64,000 bases of DNA from Pedobacter nutrimenti (GCF_003208655.1 NZ_QKLU01000009.1:1-64000), one strand, 5' to 3'. Counted from the stretch's first letter, positions 41,170 through 50,211 are shown. Notes: generated from the letters alone by a model not told the origin. Made by a program: numbers and translations.

Positions 41170-42405
41170 ATGAACCTAAACAACCGTATTAAATTATCCG
41201 GCATGATGTTCCTGGAATTTTTTATCTGGGGCTCCTGGTTTGTGACCCTGGGTACTTTTCTGGGCAACAATCTAAAGGCATCTGAATCGGAAAGTGCAGC
41301 TGTATTCTCTACCCAATCCTGGGGTGCCATTATCGCGCCCTTTATTATCGGATTAATTGCCGACCGGTATTTTAATGCAGAAAAAATTCTTGCTGTTTTA
41401 CACCTGATCGGCGCTGTGCTGATGTACCAGATGTATACCGCAACAAATGTTTCCGTATTTTATCCTTATGTGCTGGGTTACATGATTTTATTTATGCCAA
41501 CCCTGGCCCTGGTCAATTCCGTTTCTTTTAACCAGATGAAAGACCCGGAAAAAGAATTCTCTTCTATCCGGGTATGGGGCACCATCGGATGGATCGTAGC
41601 GGGCTTGCTGATCAGCTATGTTTTCTTCTGGGATGCGAAAGAAGCTGCAAATGCAGGACTGCTAAAAAACACCTTTCTAATGGGAAGTATTGCATCTTTG
41701 GTCCTTGGACTTTTTAGCCTTACGCTGCCTAAAACACCGCCAAAAGGCGCCGGAGAAGAAAAAGTTAAAATCGGGGAAATCCTTGGGTTAGATGCACTTA
41801 AACTACTGAAAGACAAGAATTTTGCCGTATTTTTTATTTCAGCCATATTGATTTGCATTCCACTGGCCTTCTACTATCAGAATGCACATAAATTTTTGTC
41901 GAATATAGGTGTAGAGGGACCTACCGGAAAAATGGCTATAGGACAAATTTCCGAAGCCTTGTTTCTCTTGCTGATCCCCTTCTTTTTCAAAAAATACGGA
42001 TTTAAAAAAACCATCCTGGTGGGCATGCTCGCCTGGGTAATCCGTTATCTTTTATTTGCTTACGGAAACGCTGGGAACCTAAGCTTTATGCTGATTGTTG
42101 GCATTGCCTTACATGGAATCTGTTACGACTTTTTCTTTGTTTCCGGACAAATTTATACCAATTCCAAGGCTGGTGAAAAATATAAAAGTTCAGCACAGGG
42201 CCTCATTACCCTGGCTACTTATGGGGTTGGTATGCTGATTGGTTTTGAAGTTGCAGGAATAATTACCGAAAGCTATAAAGTGGCCGATGGTTCATTCGAT
42301 TGGAAAATGATTTGGATGATCCCATCAGGAATCGCCGCTATTGTCTTTTTATTATTTACCCTTTTCTTTAACGATAAAGACAAAGTACAAGAAACCGCAA
42401 TTTAA
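41170..42405 (+). CDS. MFS permease of the nucleoside:H+ symporter (NupG-like) group
   Basis: A 411-residue inner membrane protein with 12 predicted helices. The first helix starts LSGMMFLEFFIWGSWFVTLG, and the characteristic loop EKEFSSIRVWGTIGWI follows; both are typical of NupG/XapB-like transporters in Bacteroidota. Such proteins are often in sugar catabolic clusters where nucleosides make no sense, so it may carry a keto-sugar or monosaccharide across the inner membrane. A cytosolic charged loop (KTPPKGAGEEKVKIG) splits the halves. Confidence 0.87.
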   Translation: MNLNNRIKLSGMMFLEFFIWGSWFVTLGTFLGNNLKASESESAAVFSTQSWGAIIAPFIIGLIADRYFNAEKILAVLHLIGAVLMYQMYTATNVSVFYPYVLGYMILFMPTLALVNSVSFNQMKDPEKEFSSIRVWGTIGWIVAGLLISYVFFWDAKEAANAGLLKNTFLMGSIASLVLGLFSLTLPKTPPKGAGEEKVKIGEILGLDALKLLKDKNFAVFFISAILICIPLAFYYQNAHKFLSNIGVEGPTGKMAIGQISEALFLLLIPFFFKKYGFKKTILVGMLAWVIRYLLFAYGNAGNLSFMLIVGIALHGICYDFFFVSGQIYTNSKAGEKYKSSAQGLITLATYGVGMLIGFEVAGIITESYKVADGSFDWKMIWMIPSGIAAIVFLLFTLFFNDKDKVQETAI

Positions 42406-42414
42406 ATTCCAGTC

Positions 42415-43299
42415 ATGAAAACAGAAAACGGCAGAAGAAATGCACTTAAAAATATCGTTGTGGGCAGCATGGCTTTAGGGGTCTCCGGAAGCCTGCAAAG
42501 CTTCGCGGCTACATCCGAAAAAAAAAGCGCAGCGCTAAAAGGAAACATCAATCATTCGGTATGCAGGTGGTGCTTTGGCAGTATGGACCTAGATAGCCTT
42601 TGCCTGGAGGCGAAAAAAATTGGCATTAAGGCCATTGATCTGGTAGGCCCTAAAGACTGGCCTGTACTGCAAAAACATGGTTTATTCTCCTCTATGTGTA
42701 ATGGTGCCGAAATCAATCTGGTGGATGGCTGGAATGATCCGGCTTTTCATGAAACCCTGGTCAAAAACTATACGGACATGATTCCAAAAGTGGCAGCCGC
42801 AGGTTACAAGAACCTCATTTGCTTTAGCGGCAACCGTAGGGGTAAAGACGATGAAACTGGCTTAAACAATTGCGTAGAGGGCCTGAAAAAGGTTATTGGC
42901 CTGGCTGAAAAACACAATGTTACTTTGGTTATGGAACTGCTCAACAGCAAAGTCAACCATAAAGACTATCAGTGTGACCATACTTCCTGGGGCGTGGAGC
43001 TGGCAAAAAGACTGGGTTCTGAGAATTTTAAACTCTTATATGACATCTACCACATGCAAATTGACGAAGGTAATGTAATCAGCACTATAAAAGACAACCA
43101 CAATTATATTGCCCATTACCATACCGCAGGTGTTCCGGGAAGAAATGAAATTGACGACACCCAGGAACTTTATTATCCTGCGATTATGAAAGCCATCTAT
43201 GAAACAGGCTTTAAAGGTTATGTAGCACAGGAATTTATCCCATTACGTAAAGACAAAATTGAATCCTTAAAAAAAGCAGTGCAGATCTGCGATATCTAA
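42415..43299 (+). CDS. Hydroxypyruvate isomerase-like TIM-barrel protein, Tat-exported
   Basis: A 294-residue TIM-barrel protein with a twin-arginine-like start (NGRRNALKNIVVGSMALG) and a following Ala-rich stretch. Motifs match hydroxypyruvate isomerase-like epimerases: INHSVCRWCFGSMDLDSL, MELLNSKVNHKDYQ, LLYDIYHMQIDEGN and YVAQEFIPLR with conserved Glu, Asp, His and Glu ligands. An exported isomerase implies that the sugar rearrangement takes place outside the cytoplasm. Substrate unknown; hydroxypyruvate itself is unlikely given export. Confidence 0.85.
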   Translation: MKTENGRRNALKNIVVGSMALGVSGSLQSFAATSEKKSAALKGNINHSVCRWCFGSMDLDSLCLEAKKIGIKAIDLVGPKDWPVLQKHGLFSSMCNGAEINLVDGWNDPAFHETLVKNYTDMIPKVAAAGYKNLICFSGNRRGKDDETGLNNCVEGLKKVIGLAEKHNVTLVMELLNSKVNHKDYQCDHTSWGVELAKRLGSENFKLLYDIYHMQIDEGNVISTIKDNHNYIAHYHTAGVPGRNEIDDTQELYYPAIMKAIYETGFKGYVAQEFIPLRKDKIESLKKAVQICDI

Positions 43300-43303
43300 G
43301 CTT

Positions 43304-44185
43304 ATGAAATCAAGAAGAATCTTCATCAAACAGGCAGGCCTGGCGGCTGCAGGAGTCTTTTTAATGCCTTCACTGGCTTTTAAACCTTCCAAAAAGAAAA
43401 TAGGCATCCAATTGTATACTTTAAGGGAACAACTCCCTAAAGATGTAAAAGGAGTGATCCGCAAAGTGGCCGATGCAGGTTATACGGAGGTGGAAACTTA
43501 TGGTTACTCGCTCAAAGATAAATTCTGGGGCCTGGACGCCCCTGCTTTTAAAGCTTTGCTGAGCGAAAATGGGCTTAAAGCGCCTAGTGGCCATTATGGA
43601 ATAGACCATTTTATTCAAACCGGCAACACGGAAGAATTAAAAAGCTATATTGAGGCCGCGAACATTACCGGAGGCAGCTACATCACCGTTCCATGGCTGG
43701 GCGAAGAATTAAGAAAAAATCTGGATGACTTTAAAAAGATTGCAGCAAAACTAAACCAGGCGGCAGAATTGTGTAAAGCTTCGGGCTTGAAGCTAGCGTA
43801 TCATAACCACGATTTTGAATTTAAGGCTTATGGAGACACCCATGGATATAACATTCTGCTGAAAGAAACAGATCCTAAGCTGGTCCGCTTTGAACTGGAC
43901 CTTTACTGGGTGGTCCGTTCGGGCCAGGACCCGGTTAAGCTCTTCGAAGCCCATCCGGGACGTTTTCCAATGTGGCATGTAAAGGACATGGATAAAGTCA
44001 ATCCAAAAACCAATACTGAAGTTGGAAATGGCAGCATCGACTTTAAAAAGATTTTTGCACAGTCAAAACTGGCCGGACTGAAGCATGCCTTCCTGGAACA
44101 AGAAAACAATTATGTACCGGATGCTTTTGGGAGCATTAAAAAGAGCTATGATTACATCAGCAGGGAATTAATCCCGAAAGACTAA
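43304..44185 (+). CDS. Sugar phosphate isomerase/epimerase family protein, Tat-exported
   Basis: A 293-residue TIM-barrel protein starting four bases after the previous gene. Tat-type leader KSRRIFIKQAGLAAAG and GVFLMPSLAF, then KIGIQLYTLREQLPKDVKGVI, typical of exported epimerases in Bacteroidota. Ligand segments LAYHNHDFEF, FELDLYWVV, WHVKDMDK and FLEQENNY. It is the last gene of the ten-gene cluster. Phosphorylated substrates are not expected in the periplasm, so free keto-sugars are more likely. Confidence 0.86.
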   Translation: MKSRRIFIKQAGLAAAGVFLMPSLAFKPSKKKIGIQLYTLREQLPKDVKGVIRKVADAGYTEVETYGYSLKDKFWGLDAPAFKALLSENGLKAPSGHYGIDHFIQTGNTEELKSYIEAANITGGSYITVPWLGEELRKNLDDFKKIAAKLNQAAELCKASGLKLAYHNHDFEFKAYGDTHGYNILLKETDPKLVRFELDLYWVVRSGQDPVKLFEAHPGRFPMWHVKDMDKVNPKTNTEVGNGSIDFKKIFAQSKLAGLKHAFLEQENNYVPDAFGSIKKSYDYISRELIPKD

Positions 44186-44275
44186 TTAAAATCACATAAT
44201 TTTTCGCCATATTTGGAACCTTAAGACAGATCAAATCAATTAATTAATTAAAAAACCAAGAACAGAATTTATTCA

Positions 44276-45268
44276 ATGAAAGTCGCAGTAGTAGGTGCCA
44301 CAGGCTTAGTAGGCACTGTTATGTTAAAAGTGTTAGAAGAACGTAATTTCCCATTAACCGAATTAATCCCGGTTGCATCAGAGAAGAGTGTTGGCAAGGA
44401 AATCACTTTTAAGGGTAAGAAGTACGCTGTGGTGAATATGGATACTGCTATTGGTATGAAACCAGATATTGCTTTATTTTCTGCCGGTGGAAGTACTTCG
44501 TTGGAAAGTGCACCCCGTTTTGCTGAAGCCGGAACAACAGTAATTGACAATTCTTCCGCATGGCGGATGGATCCTTCCAAAAAACTGGTGGTTCCCGAAG
44601 TGAATGCAAATACCCTGTCTATTGACGATAAAATTATTGCCAACCCGAATTGCTCCACCATACAGATGGTCGTGGCTTTAAAACCATTACACGATAAATA
44701 CAAAATTAAACGTGTGGTTGTATCCACTTACCAAAGCGTAACCGGTACAGGCGTTAAAGCGGTGGAACAACTGATGAATGAACGTAAAGGCATTACAAAC
44801 GGACCAATGGCCTATGCCTACCCGATTGACCTGAATGTTATTCCCCAGATTGATGTATTCCAGGAAAATGGCTATACCAAGGAAGAAATGAAAATGATTT
44901 TGGAAACCCGTAAAATTATGGGCGATGACAACATCAGGGTGACCGCAACAACGGTACGCATTCCTGTTATGGGTGGCCATTCCGAATCTGTAAACATTGA
45001 GTTTGAGAACGATTTTGACCTGAAAGAGGTCAGGGACTTGCTGGAAAAAACGGAAGGTATCATTGTTGTAGACGATATTGCAAACCTGAAATACCCAATG
45101 CCAAAGGATGCTCATGAAAAAGATGAAGTATTTGTAGGCCGGATCAGACGCGATGAGTCTCTGCCAAATACACTGAATATGTGGATCGTTGCCGACAACC
45201 TTCGCAAAGGCGCTGCAACAAATGCTGTTCAGATTGCAGAATACTTATTGAAGTCGGAACTTATTTAA
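44276..45268 (+). CDS. asd: Aspartate-semialdehyde dehydrogenase
   Basis: Reduces aspartyl phosphate to aspartate semialdehyde, the branch point to lysine, diaminopimelate, threonine and methionine. 330 residues; NADP motif VVGATGLVGTVML at 5-17; catalytic Cys126 in NPNCSTIQMV; histidine in MGGHSESVN near 240; and AWRMDP in the phosphate-binding loop. The protein matches the bacterial (Asd-type) group in length. It starts 90 bases after the keto-sugar cluster and ends at a strong terminator, so it is an independent unit. Confidence 0.95.
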   Translation: MKVAVVGATGLVGTVMLKVLEERNFPLTELIPVASEKSVGKEITFKGKKYAVVNMDTAIGMKPDIALFSAGGSTSLESAPRFAEAGTTVIDNSSAWRMDPSKKLVVPEVNANTLSIDDKIIANPNCSTIQMVVALKPLHDKYKIKRVVVSTYQSVTGTGVKAVEQLMNERKGITNGPMAYAYPIDLNVIPQIDVFQENGYTKEEMKMILETRKIMGDDNIRVTATTVRIPVMGGHSESVNIEFENDFDLKEVRDLLEKTEGIIVVDDIANLKYPMPKDAHEKDEVFVGRIRRDESLPNTLNMWIVADNLRKGAATNAVQIAEYLLKSELI

Positions 45269-45285
45269 TGACCATACCTGATCAG

Positions 45286-45333
45286 GTGTGATGTTCCGGC
45301 AAGAGAATTGCCTGAACATCACACTTTTTTTTT
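45286..45333 (+). terminator. Rho-independent terminator of asd
   Basis: GTGTGATGTTC pairs with GAACATCACAC, and inside it GGCAA pairs with TTGCC with one bulged base each side; nine T follow the stem. It lies 17 bases after the asd stop. Confidence 0.9.
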
Positions 45334-45345
45334 AATCTTTTTACC

Positions 45346-46758
45346 ATGAGCTTTAAGCATGTTTCGTTCTTTTTTTTCTTCATGTTGCTTCGCAGCATCA
45401 GTTTTGCACAAAGCCCCGTTCAGAAACTCGAAAGGGCCTACCAGGAACTGACAAGCGATCCGCAGGCAAAATATGCCATTACCTCTTTGTGCGTCCTTGA
45501 TGCAGAAACAGGAAAGACCCTGTTCGGCAGAAATGAACATATAGGCCTTGCGACCGCCTCTACCCTCAAAACAATTACCTCTGCTACGGCTTTTGGTTTA
45601 TTGGGAAAGGATTTCCGTTATCAAACCATACTGGCTTACAGCGGTACCATCACTGCAGGCGTATTACAGGGAGACCTGATCATTGTGGGGGGAGGAGATC
45701 CTTCGCTGGCCTCCTGGAGATATGAAGGCAGTAAAGAAAAACAGGTGCTCAATGAATGGGTTACAGCCGTTAAAAACGCAGGGATCAGTAGAATTGAAGG
45801 CCGGATTATTGGTGATGACAGCGCCTGGGGTAGCTCAACAACACCTGAAGGCTGGATTTGGCAGGACATTGGAAACTATTACGGTGCAGCACCTTCTGCC
45901 TTAACCTGGCGGGAAAATCAATTTGATATTCATTTAAAAGCCAGTCCTTCCCAGCAAAATCCGGTGACCATCCAGGAAATTGTCCCTTCTATGCCCTATG
46001 TTAAAATTGTAAATGAGCTGCGCGCCGGAGCGGAAGGTAGCGGCGATAATGCTTATGCCTTTTTACCACCCTTATCCAATATAGCTTATTTAAGGGGCAG
46101 CTGGGCACTGGGTATCCGCAAAGCGGGTATAGCGGTCGCCCTTCCTGACCCTGCTTACGAAGCTGCCTATCGCTTGCAGGATACTTTAAAACGTCTTGGC
46201 ATTCCAACCTCAGCAGAAGTGACTACAGCCAGACAGCTATTGGCAGACCACAAGCCCCTTCCCCAGCCCTCCGTGAAACTGAGCACCCACAATTCCCCGG
46301 CTTTATCTGAGTTGGTGTACTGGTTTAATAAAAAAAGCATTAACCTTTATGGAGAACACCTGATCCGGACCCTGGCCTGGAAAGCCGGTAAAGCGGCAAC
46401 TACCCGCAATGGTGTAAGTGTAGAACTCAGCTACTGGGCTGCCAAAGGTTTTGACACCGCAGCGATGAACATCATTGATGGCAGTGGACTTTCCCCAGGA
46501 ACCAGGGTGACCACTGGCGCCATGGCCCAGGTTTTATTTCTGGCGCAGAAAGAAAGCTGGTTTGCGGACTATTACAAATCCCTGCCGGAAAACAATGGAA
46601 TGCAGCTAAAAAGTGGCACCATTAACGATGTTTCTGCCTATGCCGGTTATTATACCGATCCAAGAGGAAAAAAATATATTATTGTCATTAACATCAATAA
46701 TTATTCAGGTTCTGGCATCAGTAAAAAACTTTTCCGGGTACTGGATGCTTTAAAGTAA
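45346..46758 (+). CDS. dacB: D-alanyl-D-alanine carboxypeptidase/endopeptidase (PBP4 type)
   Basis: A 470-residue periplasmic class C low-molecular-weight penicillin-binding protein that trims and cuts peptidoglycan cross-links. Signal peptide 1-21. The active-site SxxK is Ser72-Thr-Leu-Lys75 (TASTLK), SxN appears as KKSINLYGE, and the KTG motif as LKSGTIND. The roughly 150-residue domain inserted between SxxK and SxN is present. It sits before GH20, another wall-related enzyme, and the two genes are so close (67 bases) that co-transcription is likely. Confidence 0.92.
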   Translation: MSFKHVSFFFFFMLLRSISFAQSPVQKLERAYQELTSDPQAKYAITSLCVLDAETGKTLFGRNEHIGLATASTLKTITSATAFGLLGKDFRYQTILAYSGTITAGVLQGDLIIVGGGDPSLASWRYEGSKEKQVLNEWVTAVKNAGISRIEGRIIGDDSAWGSSTTPEGWIWQDIGNYYGAAPSALTWRENQFDIHLKASPSQQNPVTIQEIVPSMPYVKIVNELRAGAEGSGDNAYAFLPPLSNIAYLRGSWALGIRKAGIAVALPDPAYEAAYRLQDTLKRLGIPTSAEVTTARQLLADHKPLPQPSVKLSTHNSPALSELVYWFNKKSINLYGEHLIRTLAWKAGKAATTRNGVSVELSYWAAKGFDTAAMNIIDGSGLSPGTRVTTGAMAQVLFLAQKESWFADYYKSLPENNGMQLKSGTINDVSAYAGYYTDPRGKKYIIVININNYSGSGISKKLFRVLDALK

Positions 46759-46825
46759 CTTGCCAGGACCTGCGAAACCATTTATTTTTTTATTAATAAA
46801 TTGCGCCTTTTACAATAAAACTCCA

Positions 46826-48793
46826 ATGAAAAGAATTTTTCCAGTCTTCTTGTGTTTGTTCCTTTTCCAACAGGCAACTGCCCAGAATATGTCTGCTGCA
46901 CCAACTTCCGCTACTTCAGCAGAAGGCACAGCAAATATACCGGTGCCTGAAATTTCCATTATTCCCGAACCTGTGTCTATGATCAAAAACGGTGGTTATT
47001 TTACCCTACCGGAGAATGTGACCATACAGGCTGTTGCTACGCCTGAAATGAAAGCAGTGGTAGACCACTTACAGGAAAGGCTTTCCACACCAACCGGAAG
47101 TTTTGTGGCCACATCGGGGATGAACAACCATCCGGCCACCATAAAATTAATTTTGAATGACAGACAAAATCCACAACTGGGTAAAGAAGGTTACCAGCTT
47201 TCGGTCAGTCCAAGTCAGATCCTGATCAGAGCCAACCAGGAATCAGGCCTGTTTTACGGTGTACAAAGCCTGATCCAGCTTTTCCCTAAAGAAATTGAAG
47301 CCAAAGAACTGGCCAGAGGCGTACAGTGGAAGGTTCCCTGTGTTGAAATTACCGATTATCCCAGGGTGGGTTGGAGGGGCTTAATGTTTGATGTGGCCCG
47401 TCATTTTTTCACCAAAAATGAAGTCAAACAATACATAGATGCCATGGTGCGCTACAAATACAATGTGCTGCACCTGCATTTAACAGATGATGAAGGCTGG
47501 AGACTGGAGATTAAAGGTTTACCCAAGCTGACTGAAGTCGGTGCCTGGAACGTAAAAAAAACAGGGACTTTCGGGGACTTTATCCCTCCTACAGCAGATG
47601 AACCCCGAAACTATGGTGGCTTTTATACCCAGGATGATCTGAAAGAAATTATTAAATATGCCAAAGAAAGGTTCGTTAACATTTTACCAGAAATAGATGT
47701 TCCGGGACATAGTCTTGCTATTATTGCTTCTTATCCGGAACTGTCCTGCACCCCTGGTGCGGAGAACTATAAAGTCCGTTCCGGAGAAAAAATCATGGAC
47801 TGGTCCAGGGGAGCCCCTCCTTTGGCACTGGTAGACAATACCCTTTGTCCGGCCAACGAAAAAGTATACCAGTTTCTGGATACCGTTATTACCCAGGTGG
47901 CGGCTTTATTCCCCTTTGAATACATCCATATGGGCGGAGATGAAGCGCCTAAAAACTTTTGGGAAAAGAATCCTGCTGTACTGGACCTGATGAAAAGAGA
48001 AGGGTTGAAAAACATGCAACAGGTACAAGGTTATTTTGAAAAGAGGGTACAAAAAATTGTAGAATCTAAAGGCAAGAAATTTATGGGCTGGGACGAAATC
48101 ATGGAAGACGACCTTTCGGAAAACGCAGCTGTAATGAGCTGGAGAACGGTCAATGCCGGTATCCAGGCCTCTAATAAAAAGCACGAGGTGGTGATGAGCC
48201 CATCGGCTTATGCCTACATTGATTATATGCAAAGTGATGTCATTGCAGAACCTAAAGTTTATGCCAGCCTGCGCTTAAGCAAAGCTTACGAATTTGACCC
48301 CATTCCTGTGGGAGCTGACCCTAAATACATTAAAGGGGGCCAGGCCAACCTCTGGACAGAACAGGTCTACAACATCAGACAGGCAGAATATATGACCTGG
48401 CCAAGGGCCATGGCCATTTCCGAATCTGTCTGGTCACCAAAGGAAAAGAAAAACTGGAACAGTTTTTTTGCAAAAGTAGAGCAGCATTTTAAGCGTTTTG
48501 ACCTTTCCGAAACCAAATATGCCCCAAGTGCCTATGACCCTATATTTAAAGCCAGTAGAACGGCCGACAGGCAGCTTTTGATTGACCTGAGTACTGAAGT
48601 GGAGGGTTTGGACATTTATTATAGTTTTGACAATTCTTATCCCGACCGCTTTTATCCAAAATACACCGAAAAACTCGTTCCGCCAAAAGACGCGACCTTG
48701 CTTAGGGTCATCACCTATAAAGGCAAGGAGCCTGTTGGGCGTATGCTAAGTATGCCCATAGATGAACTAAATAAAAGAGCAGGTAAAAGATAA
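46826..48793 (+). CDS. GH20 beta-N-acetylhexosaminidase
   Basis: Start at 46826 (MKRIFPVFLC); the frame opens at 46760 but only this start leads directly into a signal peptide (ending ATAQN). The 655-residue enzyme has an N-terminal GH20b domain (to about 160), a TIM barrel with the catalytic Asp372-Glu373 pair in MGGDEAPKNFW, and a C-terminal extra domain with YSFDNSYPDRFYPKY as in chitobiase-like members. It removes terminal GlcNAc or GalNAc from glycans by substrate-assisted catalysis, with peptidoglycan or chitin fragments as likely substrates. A TruA gene begins four bases later. Confidence 0.92.
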   Translation: MKRIFPVFLCLFLFQQATAQNMSAAPTSATSAEGTANIPVPEISIIPEPVSMIKNGGYFTLPENVTIQAVATPEMKAVVDHLQERLSTPTGSFVATSGMNNHPATIKLILNDRQNPQLGKEGYQLSVSPSQILIRANQESGLFYGVQSLIQLFPKEIEAKELARGVQWKVPCVEITDYPRVGWRGLMFDVARHFFTKNEVKQYIDAMVRYKYNVLHLHLTDDEGWRLEIKGLPKLTEVGAWNVKKTGTFGDFIPPTADEPRNYGGFYTQDDLKEIIKYAKERFVNILPEIDVPGHSLAIIASYPELSCTPGAENYKVRSGEKIMDWSRGAPPLALVDNTLCPANEKVYQFLDTVITQVAALFPFEYIHMGGDEAPKNFWEKNPAVLDLMKREGLKNMQQVQGYFEKRVQKIVESKGKKFMGWDEIMEDDLSENAAVMSWRTVNAGIQASNKKHEVVMSPSAYAYIDYMQSDVIAEPKVYASLRLSKAYEFDPIPVGADPKYIKGGQANLWTEQVYNIRQAEYMTWPRAMAISESVWSPKEKKNWNSFFAKVEQHFKRFDLSETKYAPSAYDPIFKASRTADRQLLIDLSTEVEGLDIYYSFDNSYPDRFYPKYTEKLVPPKDATLLRVITYKGKEPVGRMLSMPIDELNKRAGKR

Positions 48794-48797
48794 GACA

Positions 48798-49607
48798 TTG
48801 AGGTATTTTGTTCATATAGGTTATCATGGGCTCCATTATGGAGGCTGGCAAAAACAACCTGGTGTGTTAAATGTGCAGGGTGTTCTTGAAAAGGCACTGA
48901 CCCAAATTTTTAAATGCCCTGTATTTATCAATGGATGTGGGCGAACAGATGCCCAGGTGCATGCCAGCCAATTTTTTTTTCATATGGACCTGGAACAAAA
49001 CTGGGACTTTGACCTGTTGTTCAGGCTCAATAAATTACTGCCTTACAACATTGCCGTTTTTGACATTATCCCTATGGAAGGACTGCCTCATGCCCGTTTT
49101 GATGCCGTCATGAGGTCCTATGATTACTTTATTCACACCTATAAAAATCCCTTTTTACACGGATTGAGTTCTTACTACCTGTTAAAAGACCTTGACCTGG
49201 ATCAGATGAAAAAAGCTGTGGACCTGCTCCCCAGGTACAAGGACTACCGGGCGTTTTGTACCAGCCCGGATAAATACGAACACACCATTTGTAACGTCAT
49301 GTCTGCAGGCTTGCTGGTAGATCAACACGGAGACCGCATCCGTTTTCAGATCTCCTCTAACCGCTTTTTAAGTAAAATGATCCGGATCATCATGGGCCAG
49401 CTTTTAAAGATTGGAAGAGGGGTACTTAGTGTAGATGAGTTTGAGCATAATCTTTCCAGCAGGCAAACTCCCGAACTCATTACACCTGCCCACCCCCAGG
49501 GGCTTTATTTGTCCAGGGTAGTTTATCCTTATCTGAACCTGCAGCCCAGGGCAGAGTTTTCAGCGGTCCCCCAAAACCAATCCGACAAACTCTGGAAACT
49601 ACTTTAG
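48798..49607 (+). CDS. truA: tRNA pseudouridine synthase A-like protein
   Basis: A 269-residue TruA family enzyme that forms pseudouridine in the anticodon arm (positions 38-40). The start codon is TTG at 48798, since no ATG lies near the conserved start MRYFVHIGYHGLHYGGWQ. The catalytic Asp51 is in GCGRTDAQVHASQ; the glycine of the usual RTDAGVHA motif is replaced by Gln. Other blocks are FDAVMRSYDYFI and FLSKMIRIIMGQLL. Because some Bacteroidota have two TruA copies, this may be the variant paralogue. It follows GH20 with a four-base gap. Confidence 0.85.
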   Translation: MRYFVHIGYHGLHYGGWQKQPGVLNVQGVLEKALTQIFKCPVFINGCGRTDAQVHASQFFFHMDLEQNWDFDLLFRLNKLLPYNIAVFDIIPMEGLPHARFDAVMRSYDYFIHTYKNPFLHGLSSYYLLKDLDLDQMKKAVDLLPRYKDYRAFCTSPDKYEHTICNVMSAGLLVDQHGDRIRFQISSNRFLSKMIRIIMGQLLKIGRGVLSVDEFEHNLSSRQTPELITPAHPQGLYLSRVVYPYLNLQPRAEFSAVPQNQSDKLWKLL

Positions 49608-49633
49608 AAAACTGTTTTTCAACAAATTAGCAC

Positions 49634-49664
49634 TTGATTTTATTCTTTTTATTGCTTAACTTTA
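49634..49664 (+). promoter_or_regulatory. Putative promoter of the DoxX gene
   Basis: TTG at 49634-49636, 20 bp spacer, TAACTTTA at 49657-49664, one mismatch from TAnnTTTG. It would start transcription about 25 bases before the ATG at 49696. Confidence 0.5.
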
Positions 49665-49695
49665 ATAGAGGACTTCGCTAAAATGAAGGAATTCC

Positions 49696-50142
49696 ATGAA
49701 CGTTATTCATAAAATTGAACAATGGGGAGATGTACACCGCGCCAAATGGCTGGACATTGTAAGAATTGCACTCGGACTACTCATCTTTTTTAAAGGCATT
49801 GCCCTGATCAGCAATACCGCTGCCTCCCAGGACCTGTTGCTGGAACACAACGTCTTTGGATTTTCGGGAATGATGGCAAGTCTGGCCATACACATTGTAG
49901 CCTTTGTGCATTTGGTAGGCGGGATTTTAATCACCATAGGCCTGGTTACCCGTTTTGCGGTCGTCATACAAATCCCAATCCTTCTTTGCGCCATATTCTT
50001 TGTCAACATTTCCAAAGGTTTCAGCATGCTGAATTCAGAGCTCTGGTTATCTGTCCTGGTATTACTGCTGCTGATCCTGTTTTGGGTGGTGGGCTCAGGG
50101 CCTTTCTCTGCCGACCAGTCTATGAAGAGAAAAACCAGATAA
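49696..50142 (+). CDS. DoxX family integral membrane protein
   Basis: A 148-residue protein with four hydrophobic helices (LDIVRIALGLLIFFKGIALI, MMASLAIHIVAFVHLVGGIL, VIQIPILLCAIFFVNI and LWLSVLVLLLLILFWVVG). The DoxX fold is recognised by this four-helix layout with HLVGGILITIGL. Family members are linked to thiol or quinone redox work, but the role is unclear. A thioesterase gene follows 69 bases later. The start at 49696 overlaps a nine-codon frame from 49683 that I regard as chance. Confidence 0.8.
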   Translation: MNVIHKIEQWGDVHRAKWLDIVRIALGLLIFFKGIALISNTAASQDLLLEHNVFGFSGMMASLAIHIVAFVHLVGGILITIGLVTRFAVVIQIPILLCAIFFVNISKGFSMLNSELWLSVLVLLLLILFWVVGSGPFSADQSMKRKTR

Positions 50143-50211
50143 AGTCTTATTATTACCCTGGCGTGAGATGGACTGACTGCAAAATCCATAATTTTGCCTT
50201 AAAAATAAATT

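Noticed and set aside
44186..44275. Promoter of asd
   Set aside because: CATATTTG near 44210 is close to a -7 box but no TTG lies at the right distance, so no call was made.
46760..46825. Earlier start of the GH20 gene
   Set aside because: The ATG at 46826 gives a clean signal peptide; the extension has no reason to be translated and only overlaps the end of the dacB region.
49707..50189. 160-residue minus-strand frame opposite the DoxX gene
   Set aside because: The plus-strand DoxX product has the four expected helices and a promoter; the minus frame product has no membrane or enzyme features.
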